A DNA stretch of 9,300 nucleotides from Opitutaceae bacterium (GTDB taxonomy: Bacteria; Verrucomicrobiota; Verrucomicrobiia; Opitutales; Opitutaceae), in the NCBI GenBank assembly GCA_023269455.1, contig JAHFTG010000074.1, positions 1 through 9,300 of the forward strand. Direction: 5' to 3'. The notes beneath the pieces are model-generated. The model saw only the letters and a program-made list of their open reading frames with translations. It made no database searches and was not told the DNA's origin. The position numbers and the translations under genes are program-made. Below are positions 1 through 6,553 of the stretch, piece after piece. Within the stretch, counting starts at the first letter, position 1. Each line of letters begins with the position of its first letter.

Positions 1-467
1 TTTTCGACGAATTCGCAGCCCCAGATGCCGTCCACTTTGGGTGCGGCCGTGCTGCCACGGATCATTTCGGCCAGGCCTGTGCTGACGATGTAGTGTTCCA
101 GCGCGATCTCGTGTTTGGCGTGCTCGGGCTTTTCCTTTACGAAGGCGCGGCTGCGGTCGAAGAAGTCGGGCATGCCGGGGTAGAAGACGATGTCGGCGCC
201 GCACTCGCGCAGGAGGCGGTTGTTGAGTCCGGCCATCTGTCCGGCGAGGACATGAGTGAGGATGTGATTGAGGTAGGCGATCTCGCCGGAGAGCTGGTAG
301 CCGCGCTTGCGGTAGTGGGAGACGAGGTTGTTGGTCTCGGTCCAGAAGTTGGCCTCGTTGATGCCGTAGCGGCGAAACAACGGGGACTGCATGTATTCAG
401 GGATTAAGGTCTTGTCGAAATCCCAGATGCACGCGATTATGTTCTGAGTGAAAAGAGTCGTGGCCAT
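1..467 (-). CDS. HAD-superfamily hydrolase, N-terminal part (partial at left edge)
   Basis: The minus-strand frame starts at an ATG at 467 and stays open to the window edge (155 codons seen). The protein opens with a HAD motif I, WDFDKTL, giving D16 as the expected nucleophile, D18 as the acid/base and T20. A hydrophobic strand ending in VSTG (S129, T130) fits HAD motif II. The roughly 100 residues between them are mostly helical and probably form a C1-type cap over the active site. Motifs III and IV would lie beyond the edge. HAD enzymes of this type are Mg-dependent phosphatases or phosphotransferases in the cytoplasm, but the substrate cannot be read from sequence. The gene is divergent from prfA, with 124 bp between the two starts. 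The start has no clear Shine-Dalgarno, only a weak GGTG 11 bases upstream. Codon use is strongly C-ending. The family call is firm; the specific function is unknown. Confidence 0.82.
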   Translation of the reverse strand, partial: MATTLFTQNIIACIWDFDKTLIPEYMQSPLFRRYGINEANFWTETNNLVSHYRKRGYQLSGEIAYLNHILTHVLAGQMAGLNNRLLRECGADIVFYPGMPDFFDRSRAFVKEKPEHAKHEIALEHYIVSTGLAEMIRGSTAAPKVDGIWGCEFVE

Positions 468-591
468 TGCAGATCAACACCGGTAGGCAGAATTGCCGCG
501 CATAGGGTGAAGCGGGCTGAAACAAGCCGCCTGCCCAGGTCTTCGCAATGCGCAAATCACCCCGAGCCCGCAGCTTTTCATCTAAGTTTTC

Positions 592-1713
592 ATGGATTCT
601 TTGCCTGATATTATCCCGTTCCAACGTCGCCTCGATGAACTCGATGCGCAGATGGCGGACCCTGGTTTTTATGCGAATGCGCGGAAGGCGGCGGATGTTT
701 CCCGCGAGCAGCAAAAACTCGCGCAACTGGTCGCCGATCACCGCGCCTACGAGAAACTGGGGCAGGAGTTGGACGAGGCGCAGGCGTTGATCAAAGACCC
801 GGCCGGCGATCCGGACATGAAGGAACTGGCGGCGGCCGAGTTGCCGGACCTGGAGGCGCGACGCGCAGGGCTTTATGCGACTGTGCTCGGGGCGATGATC
901 CCGCCGGAGCCGAGCGACTCGCGCAATACGGTGATGGAAATCCGCGCGGGCACGGGAGGCGAGGAGGCGGCGTTGTTCGCGGCGGAACTCACGCGAATGT
1001 ATCAGCGTTATGCCGATAACCTGGGTTGGAAAATCGAGCCGATGGGGAGCAGCCTGAGCGAGCGCGGCGGGTTTCGCGAGGTGAGTTTTTTGATCACGGG
1101 GCAGGATGTTTACCGACAGATGAAATTCGAGAGCGGGGTGCATCGCGTGCAACGCGTGCCGCTGACGGAGGCCAACGGGCGCATTCATACGTCCACGGTG
1201 ACGGTGGCGGTGCTGCCGGAGGCGGAGGAAGTCGATCTCCACATCGATCCGCAGGATCTCGAAATCAGCGTGATGCGGGCCAGCGGCCCGGGCGGGCAGG
1301 GAGTCAACACGACGGATTCGGCGGTGCGCATCATCCACAAACCCACGGGGATGATGGTTTATTGCGCAGACGGGCGTTCGCAGCAGAAAAACAAGGCGAG
1401 CGCGCTCTCCGTGCTGCGTTCGCGTCTGCTTCAGCTCAAGGAAGAAAAGGAGCGCGCCAAGTATGCGGATGAGCGGCGCAGCCAGATCGGCACGGGCGGG
1501 CGCAGCGAGCGTATCCGCACCTATAATTTTCCTCAGAACCGGCTTACGGATCATCGCATCGGGCTCACGCTTTATAATCTGCCGCAAGTCATGGAAGGCG
1601 CGATCAGCGGAATCATCGAGGCGCTGCAACGGGCGGACTTTGAGGAGAAGTTCGCGGCGTTGACGGGGCAGGTTTATATTCCACGCCGGGCTGGCGCGGG
1701 CGATGAGGATTGA
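592..1713 (+). CDS. prfA: Peptide chain release factor 1 (RF1)
   Basis: This 373-residue protein is a class I release factor that reads UAA and UAG in the ribosomal A site and triggers hydrolysis of peptidyl-tRNA. The N-terminal helical domain spans about residues 1-110. The codon-recognition loop sits in RVPLTEANGRIHTS, where residues 190-192 (PLT) occupy the RF1-type PxT position; an SPF tripeptide would be expected in RF2. The catalytic loop GPGGQGVNTTDSAVR carries G234-G235-Q236, Q236 being the glutamine that PrmC methylates. The conserved RSQQKNKA and RTYNFPQNRLTDHRI segments follow. Length is slightly above the usual 355-365 residues because of a short C-terminal extension rich in Arg, Gly and Asp. 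No in-frame +1 frameshift site is seen, which also favours RF1 over RF2. The ATG at 592 is preceded by a pyrimidine-rich stretch without a Shine-Dalgarno. prmC follows 22 bp downstream. Confidence 0.97.
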   Translation: MDSLPDIIPFQRRLDELDAQMADPGFYANARKAADVSREQQKLAQLVADHRAYEKLGQELDEAQALIKDPAGDPDMKELAAAELPDLEARRAGLYATVLGAMIPPEPSDSRNTVMEIRAGTGGEEAALFAAELTRMYQRYADNLGWKIEPMGSSLSERGGFREVSFLITGQDVYRQMKFESGVHRVQRVPLTEANGRIHTSTVTVAVLPEAEEVDLHIDPQDLEISVMRASGPGGQGVNTTDSAVRIIHKPTGMMVYCADGRSQQKNKASALSVLRSRLLQLKEEKERAKYADERRSQIGTGGRSERIRTYNFPQNRLTDHRIGLTLYNLPQVMEGAISGIIEALQRADFEEKFAALTGQVYIPRRAGAGDED

Positions 1714-1735
1714 ACGATCATAGAACCATTACGCC

Positions 1736-2581
1736 ATGCTGCCCGTCCTTGAAGTGATTCAGAAGACCGCCGATTTTTTTGCAAAGAAGGGCGTGGAATC
1801 GCCACGGCTGAACGCGGAGCTGCTGATCGGGCACGCGCTCGGACTTAAGCGGATGCAGCTCTATCTTCAGTTTGAGCGCGTGCTTTCGGAAGTGGAGCTG
1901 GAGAAGATCCGTCCATTGGTGAAACGGCGTGGGCAGCGGGAGCCGTTGCAATACATCGTGGGCGAGACGGAGTGGTCGGGGTTGCGACTGAAAGTGGACC
2001 GACGTGCGCTGATTCCGCGGCCGGAAACGGAGATGCTGATAGAGTTGCTGGCGGGTTTAGTGGTGACGCCGCCACCGGCGATGCTTGATCTTGGCACGGG
2101 CAGCGGGGCGATCGCGCTGGCGCTGGCGACGCGGTATCCCGAGGCGGCGGTGCTGGCGGTGGACCAGAGCGAAGAGGCGCTGGCATTGGCGCGGGAAAAT
2201 GCGGCGGCACTGGGATTGGCCGAGCGGGTGACGTTTTTGCGGTCGGATTGGTTTGGGGCGGTGCCGACAGGTGGCGGTTACGATTTGATCGTGTCGAATC
2301 CGCCTTATCTTACGGCGGAGGAAACGGAGGCGACTGAGCCGGAGGTGCGGGCGCATGAGCCGATCTCGGCCTTGGCGGCGGACGAGGTGGGCATGGCCGA
2401 TCTGCGCACCATCATCGCGGGCGCGCCGGCGTTTTTGAAGGCGGACGGGCTGCTGGCATTGGAGACGGGTATCGACCAACACGCGGCTTTGCGCGTGATG
2501 CTGGAATCGGCGGGGTTTGGTCGGATCGAATCTCGTCAGGACTTGACCGGGCGGGACCGGTTTTTGTTCGCGTGGCGCTGA
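1736..2581 (+). CDS. prmC: Release factor glutamine N5-methyltransferase (PrmC/HemK)
   Basis: This 281-residue enzyme transfers a methyl group from S-adenosylmethionine to the glutamine of the GGQ loop of RF1 and RF2, which raises termination efficiency. An N-terminal helical domain (about residues 1-75) contains the family signature around REPLQYIVGETEW. The Rossmann methyltransferase domain follows, with SAM motif I DLGTGSGAIALALA starting at D118, an acidic residue D143 at the end of strand 2 that should bind the SAM ribose, and the glutamine-binding NPPY motif at residues 188-191. Length matches the family (about 275-290). Placement 22 bp after prfA gives the common prfA-prmC pair, so enzyme and substrate are probably co-transcribed. 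No Shine-Dalgarno precedes the ATG at 1736. The older name HemK reflects a withdrawn link to haem synthesis. Confidence 0.96.
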   Translation: MLPVLEVIQKTADFFAKKGVESPRLNAELLIGHALGLKRMQLYLQFERVLSEVELEKIRPLVKRRGQREPLQYIVGETEWSGLRLKVDRRALIPRPETEMLIELLAGLVVTPPPAMLDLGTGSGAIALALATRYPEAAVLAVDQSEEALALARENAAALGLAERVTFLRSDWFGAVPTGGGYDLIVSNPPYLTAEETEATEPEVRAHEPISALAADEVGMADLRTIIAGAPAFLKADGLLALETGIDQHAALRVMLESAGFGRIESRQDLTGRDRFLFAWR

Positions 2582-2636
2582 GCGTGCGCGCGTGAGAAGG
2601 CGTCGGAATCGGAGGACGGAGTTTTAACCACTAAGG

Positions 2637-2660
2637 AAATCGCCCAACGGGGCGATTTTT
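2637..2660 (+). terminator. Intrinsic terminator after prmC
   Basis: A 9-bp perfect stem (AAATCGCCC pairing with GGGCGATTT) closes a 4-base AACG loop, and the T run continues to five Ts (2656-2660). It starts 55 bp after the prmC stop and lies between the convergent prmC and prc-type genes. Read from the minus strand, the same hairpin is followed by only three Ts, so it may also act weakly on transcripts of the protease gene. Confidence 0.8.
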
Positions 2661-2708
2661 AGGGAGCGGCTTCGGCCAATGGCCTTCGCGATTGGGCGGA
2701 GGGCTGGA

Positions 2709-4943
2709 TTATTTGGCGGAGCTGGCGGCGGACTTGGAGTCCACCTGGGCGGTGTGGGCGGAGCGATCAACGGTGTCTTTGGTGGCGGGGGCGAGCATGG
2801 GTTCGTCGGTCAGGACGCGGAAGGTTTCGCGCAGGGGGATGTCCACGGGCGCATAGCGTTCATTTTCGTCGGCATCGAGATCGTCGTCGGTGGAGTCGTC
2901 ATCATCTTTTTTGGGCGCTTTGATGCGGGGGGGCGGGGGCGGCCCGAGCATGACTTCGGTGAATTTGTAGTCGGAGAGGGCGAGTTTCTTGCGCTCGGCG
3001 TCCATTTGTTTTTTGAAGGAGGCGTCGTCTTTTTTCTCGTTAGTGCGGTCTTGGAGATTAAGCGAAATGGCTTTTTCGTCCTGGCGAGTTTTGAACCAGG
3101 TGATGGAGCGCTTTAGGTAGTCGAACTCGGGGAGTTTTTCCTGGCGGATGGCACTGGCGGCACGCAGGGGGGCGAGGAAGGCGGGCGCGAGGGCTTTGCC
3201 GTCAAAGGTGCTGGGCGGAATGACGTCCCAGGCGAGCGCGTGGGGCAGGTCGGATTCGCCGATGGGGAGGTAGTCGTCAATGGACGGAAGGATGATGTCG
3301 GGCACGACGCCTTTGAGCTGCGTGGAGGCGCCGTTGGGGAGATAGAATTTCTGGACGGTGACTTTGGTGGCGCCGGTTTTGTCGGGGGAGCCGACGATGG
3401 GGGCGACGAAGTTTTTCATCTCAACAATGGTCTGCACGGAGCCTTTGCCGTGGGTGGAACTGTCGCCGATGAGCACGGCGCGGCCGTAGTTCTGAAGCGC
3501 GCCGGCGACGATCTCGGAGGCGGAGGCGCTGAAGCGGTCAACCAGCACGGCGAGGGGGCCGTCGTAGGCGACGGAGGGATCGTCGTCTTCATCGACTTTG
3601 ATCTCGCCCGAGTAGGAGCGCACTTGGACGACCGGGCCTTGCTTGATGAAGAGGCCGGTGAGCGAGATGGCTTCGGAGAGGAGGCCGCCGCCGTTGCGCC
3701 GAAGATCAAGGACGATGCCTTTTACGTTGGCGGCTTTGAGGCGTTTGATGAGTTCGGCGATGTCTTTGGTCGCGCTGTTCTGGGCTTTGCCTTCGCCGGA
3801 CATATCGGGGCCATAGAAGGCGGGGAGGGTGATGACGCCGAGCGGGGTGAGGCCACCTTTGGAATCGGGAACTTGGAAGATGGCGGCGTGGGCGCGGGCG
3901 GAGTCGAGGTTGACGACGTTGCGCATGAGCACGACTTCCTTGCGAGTGGCGGTGCCGGCGCCCGCGCCGGGCTCGATGGTGAGGTGGACGCGGGTGCCTT
4001 TGGCCCCGCGGATCATGTCCACGATCTTGCGGAGCTTCATGCCGATGACTTCGACGGGTTCGCCGCCATCCTGGGCGACGGCGACGATTTTGTCGTTGGG
4101 CTTAAGCTGCTTGTCCAGATCGGCGGGGCCGCCGGGGATGATCTCTTTGATGACGCATTGATCTTCTTCGAGACTGAGGAGCGCGCCGATGCCGACGAGT
4201 TGGAGGCGCATCTGGATGCTGAAGTCTTCGTAGGTGTCGGCAGAGAAATAAGTGGAGTGCGGATCGTAGAGGCCGGTGATGGTGGTGAGAAACATCTCGG
4301 AGAGGTCGCGGCTTTCGATGTCGTCGAGATTCTTGAGGATGCGTTGATAGCGTTTGCGGACGATGGTTTTGGCTTCGTCGGGAGTTTTCTTGTTGAGGAT
4401 CTCTTTGATGAGATCGAAGCGGAGGCGCTTGTTCCAGAGTTCGTCGGCCTGGGCGGGCGTGGCGGGCCACTCGGCTTTGGTGCGGTCGAGGGTGTAGGTG
4501 TCCTTGACGGAGAGATCCACGCCTTTGTCGAGGGTGGCGGAAACCCAGGCGACGCGTTCAGCGACGCGTTTTTCGTAAACGCCGAAGATTTCGTAGGCGA
4601 CGTCGATTTGGCCGAGATAGCGGATGTTTTGGTAGAGGAAGTCGGTTTTGTAGCGGTCAGCGAACGAGTCCTTGTCGGTCTTGAGGAAAAACAGGTGCTG
4701 GCCGTCGAGGTTGCCCATGTAGTTGGGGATCACCTCCGAGTAGCTGGCCGGGGTGACGGCGTCGTGGTTGTAATGAACCTCTTCTAGCAGGCGGATGAGC
4801 GTCTGGATCTCGCGCTTGAGGGTTTCCGAAGTCTGGAAGGTCTGAACCGGTTTGGCGGCAGGCTCGGCGGGAAGGGTGGCTGCGGAGATCGCGAGGGAAG
4901 TGATCAGCAGAAGGCGGCGAGCGAGGCGGTTCAGAAGGTGCAT
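2709..4943 (-). CDS. prc: Tail-specific / carboxy-terminal processing protease, Prc (Tsp) type, family S41
   Basis: This 744-residue protease probably degrades or trims envelope proteins from their C-termini. Residues 1-26 look like a Sec signal peptide (RLARR, then a hydrophobic core ending LPA). A Prc-like N-terminal domain follows, with DPHSTYF at D227, then a PDZ domain at about 248-340. The S41 catalytic core contains RFSASASEI with nucleophile S474 (middle serine), and HGKGSVQ with general base K500 and Q504. The C-terminal part (about 610-660, with YLKRSITWF and ISLN) resembles the C-terminal domain of E. coli Prc. A Pro run (668-672) and Asp-rich linker (680-690) come after it. The position of E. 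coli Asp441 is N485. The longest open frame begins at a TTG at 4946, but the adjacent ATG at 4943 is the likelier start. E. coli Prc is 682 residues. The rhomboid gene lies 103 bp upstream on the same strand. Confidence 0.93.
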   Translation of the reverse strand: MHLLNRLARRLLLITSLAISAATLPAEPAAKPVQTFQTSETLKREIQTLIRLLEEVHYNHDAVTPASYSEVIPNYMGNLDGQHLFFLKTDKDSFADRYKTDFLYQNIRYLGQIDVAYEIFGVYEKRVAERVAWVSATLDKGVDLSVKDTYTLDRTKAEWPATPAQADELWNKRLRFDLIKEILNKKTPDEAKTIVRKRYQRILKNLDDIESRDLSEMFLTTITGLYDPHSTYFSADTYEDFSIQMRLQLVGIGALLSLEEDQCVIKEIIPGGPADLDKQLKPNDKIVAVAQDGGEPVEVIGMKLRKIVDMIRGAKGTRVHLTIEPGAGAGTATRKEVVLMRNVVNLDSARAHAAIFQVPDSKGGLTPLGVITLPAFYGPDMSGEGKAQNSATKDIAELIKRLKAANVKGIVLDLRRNGGGLLSEAISLTGLFIKQGPVVQVRSYSGEIKVDEDDDPSVAYDGPLAVLVDRFSASASEIVAGALQNYGRAVLIGDSSTHGKGSVQTIVEMKNFVAPIVGSPDKTGATKVTVQKFYLPNGASTQLKGVVPDIILPSIDDYLPIGESDLPHALAWDVIPPSTFDGKALAPAFLAPLRAASAIRQEKLPEFDYLKRSITWFKTRQDEKAISLNLQDRTNEKKDDASFKKQMDAERKKLALSDYKFTEVMLGPPPPPRIKAPKKDDDDSTDDDLDADENERYAPVDIPLRETFRVLTDEPMLAPATKDTVDRSAHTAQVDSKSAASSAK

Positions 4944-5046
4944 CAAGATTGGGAAATGATTCGAGACGGGAAAGGAGTTTACCTGCGGCGAAACGGCGCG
5001 CGGGCGGCGGAAAAGTGAAGGGAAACGAAGGGTTGAGGAAGGTTGC

Positions 5047-5946
5047 TCAACGGCGGCTGAGCTGGTCCTTGGCGTTATCGAGCAGGTTTTTTTCTTCGGG
5101 GGTGAGCGACCCGAAACCTTCGCTGTTTATTTTGTCGAGAATGCGGTCGATTTCGGCGCGCAGGGTTTCAGGGCTGCCGACGTTGACCTTGTAAACGGGT
5201 GCGGGTGCCGTGCTTTTTTTGGCTTTGCGGAACCATTGGGGGAGCTCGATGCCGACGGGGTCATCGGCGTTTTTCCACTCGCGCTGGTGGATGCAGCGGA
5301 AATACAGCCAGCCTGCCAGCATGCCGCCGAGGTGAGCGGAGTGGGCGATGTGCAGCGATGAAGCACTGCCGGGCAGTTCAAGGAAGAGCAGGCCGAAGAG
5401 ATCAAAGGCGAGCAGGCCGAGGGCGAGGTATTTGGGCTTAAGCGTGACGGGCAGGACGAAGAACAGCAGCAGGGTGACGGGCTGGTTGGGATTGATGCAG
5501 GCGAAGACGACGAGCAGGCCGCAGACGGCGGAGGAAGCGCCGATGAGCTGGCTTCCCAGGTGCGTCCAGTTGCAGCCGAGCCAGACGAGTCCGCCGAGGA
5601 TGACCGATGCCAAGCAAACACCGACGAACCGTCGCGAGCCAAGGAGGGGAAGGAGTTCACGCCCTAAAAAATAGAGGGCGAGCAGGTTGCCCAAAATGTG
5701 GAAGAACTGCTCGGGGTCGTGCAAGAGACCGTAGCTCAGCAAGGTCCAGGCGAAGCCTTGGCGAAACGTCTGCGGGGATAGTTCAAGGCCTTGCATGAAG
5801 GCGTTGCCGACGGAGGGGTTGCTAAACCAGCGCAGGGCTATGCTTTCCAGAAGGAATCCTGCCACGATGGCGCAGATTATCCAAGTGAGCGCGGAAGTCG
5901 TAGGCCGCCCCGGGGTGTCCCGCATGTAAAACCGATCAGAAAGCAT
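5047..5946 (-). CDS. Rhomboid-family intramembrane serine protease
   Basis: This 299-residue multi-pass inner-membrane protease has a Ser-His dyad that cuts transmembrane segments of client proteins. The first membrane helix is at about residues 19-38. HILGN gives H83 and N87, matching the oxyanion residues H150 and N154 of E. coli GlpG. The nucleophile motif is GASSAVCG with S138, and AHLGGMLAG supplies H205 on the last core helix. GASS replaces the usual GxSG, so the residue after the nucleophile is Ser instead of Gly. After about residue 225 comes a soluble tail ending in a helical segment (EIDRILDKI, LTPEEKNLLD) like the small C-terminal domain found on other bacterial rhomboids. The open frame extends upstream to 6192, but that part is antisense to the ferredoxin gene and has no rhomboid character, so I start at the ATG at 5946; an ATG at 5925 is also possible. 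Substrates are unknown. Confidence 0.9.
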   Translation of the reverse strand: MLSDRFYMRDTPGRPTTSALTWIICAIVAGFLLESIALRWFSNPSVGNAFMQGLELSPQTFRQGFAWTLLSYGLLHDPEQFFHILGNLLALYFLGRELLPLLGSRRFVGVCLASVILGGLVWLGCNWTHLGSQLIGASSAVCGLLVVFACINPNQPVTLLLFFVLPVTLKPKYLALGLLAFDLFGLLFLELPGSASSLHIAHSAHLGGMLAGWLYFRCIHQREWKNADDPVGIELPQWFRKAKKSTAPAPVYKVNVGSPETLRAEIDRILDKINSEGFGSLTPEEKNLLDNAKDQLSRR

Positions 5947-6058
5947 GCGGAAAAAACGTAGGGCGTGAGTTTTTAAACACAAGCCGTGAGCCTGATTTGA
6001 ATGTTTTTTCGGCGGGGTGAACGTGCGGCGAAATTTACCGGCGAACCTGTGTGCCCGC

Positions 6059-6086
6059 TTGACAGCCCTAGGCATTCCTCTTTCTT
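6059..6086 (+). promoter_or_regulatory. Possible promoter for the ferredoxin gene
   Basis: A perfect -35 hexamer TTGACA lies at 6059-6064. The best -10 candidate, TTTCTT at 6081-6086 after a 16-bp spacer, is poor. If used, transcription would begin almost at the ATG at 6096, giving a nearly leaderless message. The divergent 149-bp gap (5947-6095) must also hold the rhomboid promoter; a weak TTTAAA element on the minus strand near 5967-5972 is the only candidate I see there. Confidence 0.25.
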
Positions 6087-6095
6087 GCCCAATCA

Positions 6096-6332
6096 ATGGC
6101 CAATAAAGCAGACAAGTGGGACCAAAACGTCGGCGGGAAATTTTTCGTCGATCAACAGTGCATTGATTGCGATCTTTGTCGCGAGACGGCACCGGGCTTT
6201 TTCACCCGTCATGACGAGGGTGGTTACTCTTTCGTGCATAAGCAGCCCACCACCGAAGACGAAGTCGCGCTTTGCATGGAAGCCCTCGAAGGCTGCCCGG
6301 TCGAAGCGATCGGCAACGACGGCGACGCCTGA
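6096..6332 (+). CDS. Small 4Fe-4S ferredoxin, single-cluster type
   Basis: This 78-residue soluble protein probably carries electrons through one [4Fe-4S] cluster. The ligands are C22, C25 and C28 in CIDCDLC and C67 in GCPVEAI, giving CX2CX2C-X38-CP. C60 is an extra cysteine seven residues before the last ligand, in a position where single-cluster ferredoxins often have a disulfide partner or the remnant of a lost second cluster. The 38-residue stretch between C28 and C67 matches single-cluster ferredoxins and not the compact two-cluster clostridial type. The rest is acidic, as expected for ferredoxins. The gene stands alone: divergent from the rhomboid gene and closed by its own terminator before bioA. 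It might donate electrons to enzymes such as BioB, but adjacency alone does not show this. No Shine-Dalgarno precedes the ATG. Confidence 0.92.
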   Translation: MANKADKWDQNVGGKFFVDQQCIDCDLCRETAPGFFTRHDEGGYSFVHKQPTTEDEVALCMEALEGCPVEAIGNDGDA

Positions 6333-6361
6333 GTTCCCTCGGCTGAGCTGATTGGAATTTT

Positions 6362-6389
6362 AAACCCCGCAGGTGACTGCGGGGTTTTT
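6362..6389 (+). terminator. Strong intrinsic terminator after the ferredoxin gene
   Basis: An 11-bp perfect stem (AAACCCCGCAG pairing with CTGCGGGGTTT) closes a GTGA loop, which is a GNRA-type tetraloop in RNA, and five Ts (6385-6389) follow. It lies 29 bp after the ferredoxin stop. It should isolate the ferredoxin transcript from the bio genes, so bioA needs its own promoter between 6390 and 6553. Confidence 0.9.
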
Positions 6390-6417
6390 CGTGTCTGGGT
6401 TTATCGCGCGGCAAGGC

Positions 6418-6448
6418 TTGTTAAGCGTCTTAATGTTTTGCTTAACGA
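6418..6448 (+). promoter_or_regulatory. Inverted repeat upstream of bioA, candidate biotin-responsive operator
   Basis: Two arms, TTGTTAAGC at 6418-6426 and GCTTAACGA at 6440-6448, form a dyad with a 13-bp spacer; the inner seven bases of each arm (6420-6426 and 6440-6446) are perfectly complementary. The arrangement resembles the BirA operator (TTGTAAACC, 14-15 bases, GGTTTACAA) in arm sequence and size, but the match is partial (7 of 9 and 6 of 9) and the spacer is one base short. It sits 106 bp upstream of the bioA ATG, directly after the ferredoxin terminator, where a promoter for the bio genes must lie. No convincing -35/-10 pair is visible. BirA binding is inference. Confidence 0.4.
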
Positions 6449-6553
6449 AAGGCTTGTTTTGAGAGCGGGGGCGGGGTAGCTCTGGGGCGTGGATGTCATC
6501 GCCCAGTTTTATTTAAGGTGTGCGCGCGCCGACGGTTTGTCGGGCGCGGTGTG

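Noticed and set aside
500..530. Imperfect GC-rich inverted repeat (GCGGGCT...AGCCGC) upstream of prfA
   Set aside because: The arms are short, need a bulge and have no T run or known operator similarity; likely chance in GC-rich DNA.
397..1629. 410-codon open frame antisense to prfA
   Set aside because: It is Arg/His-rich with no domain character and lies wholly opposite a well-conserved RF1; high GC and G-ending codons keep the antisense frame free of stops.
3240..4787. 515-codon open frame antisense to the Prc-type protease gene
   Set aside because: Its translation is a Gly/Val/Asp-rich mirror of the protease codons, with no recognisable motif or start context. The sense gene has all catalytic motifs.
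4944..5046. Possible terminator or promoter between the rhomboid and Prc genes
   Set aside because: The gap is pyrimidine-rich on the minus strand, with GC-rich patches, but I find no stem followed by a T run and no clear -35/-10 pair.
5947..6192. N-terminal extension of the rhomboid open frame
   Set aside because: This stretch is basic, lacks membrane or rhomboid character and is antisense to the ferredoxin start; the ATG at 5946 or 5925 fits the family better.
6518..6553. GTG start giving a 12-residue longer BioA
   Set aside because: The extra residues (Arg-rich, from a GC-repeat stretch) are not part of the family, and no Shine-Dalgarno supports the GTG.
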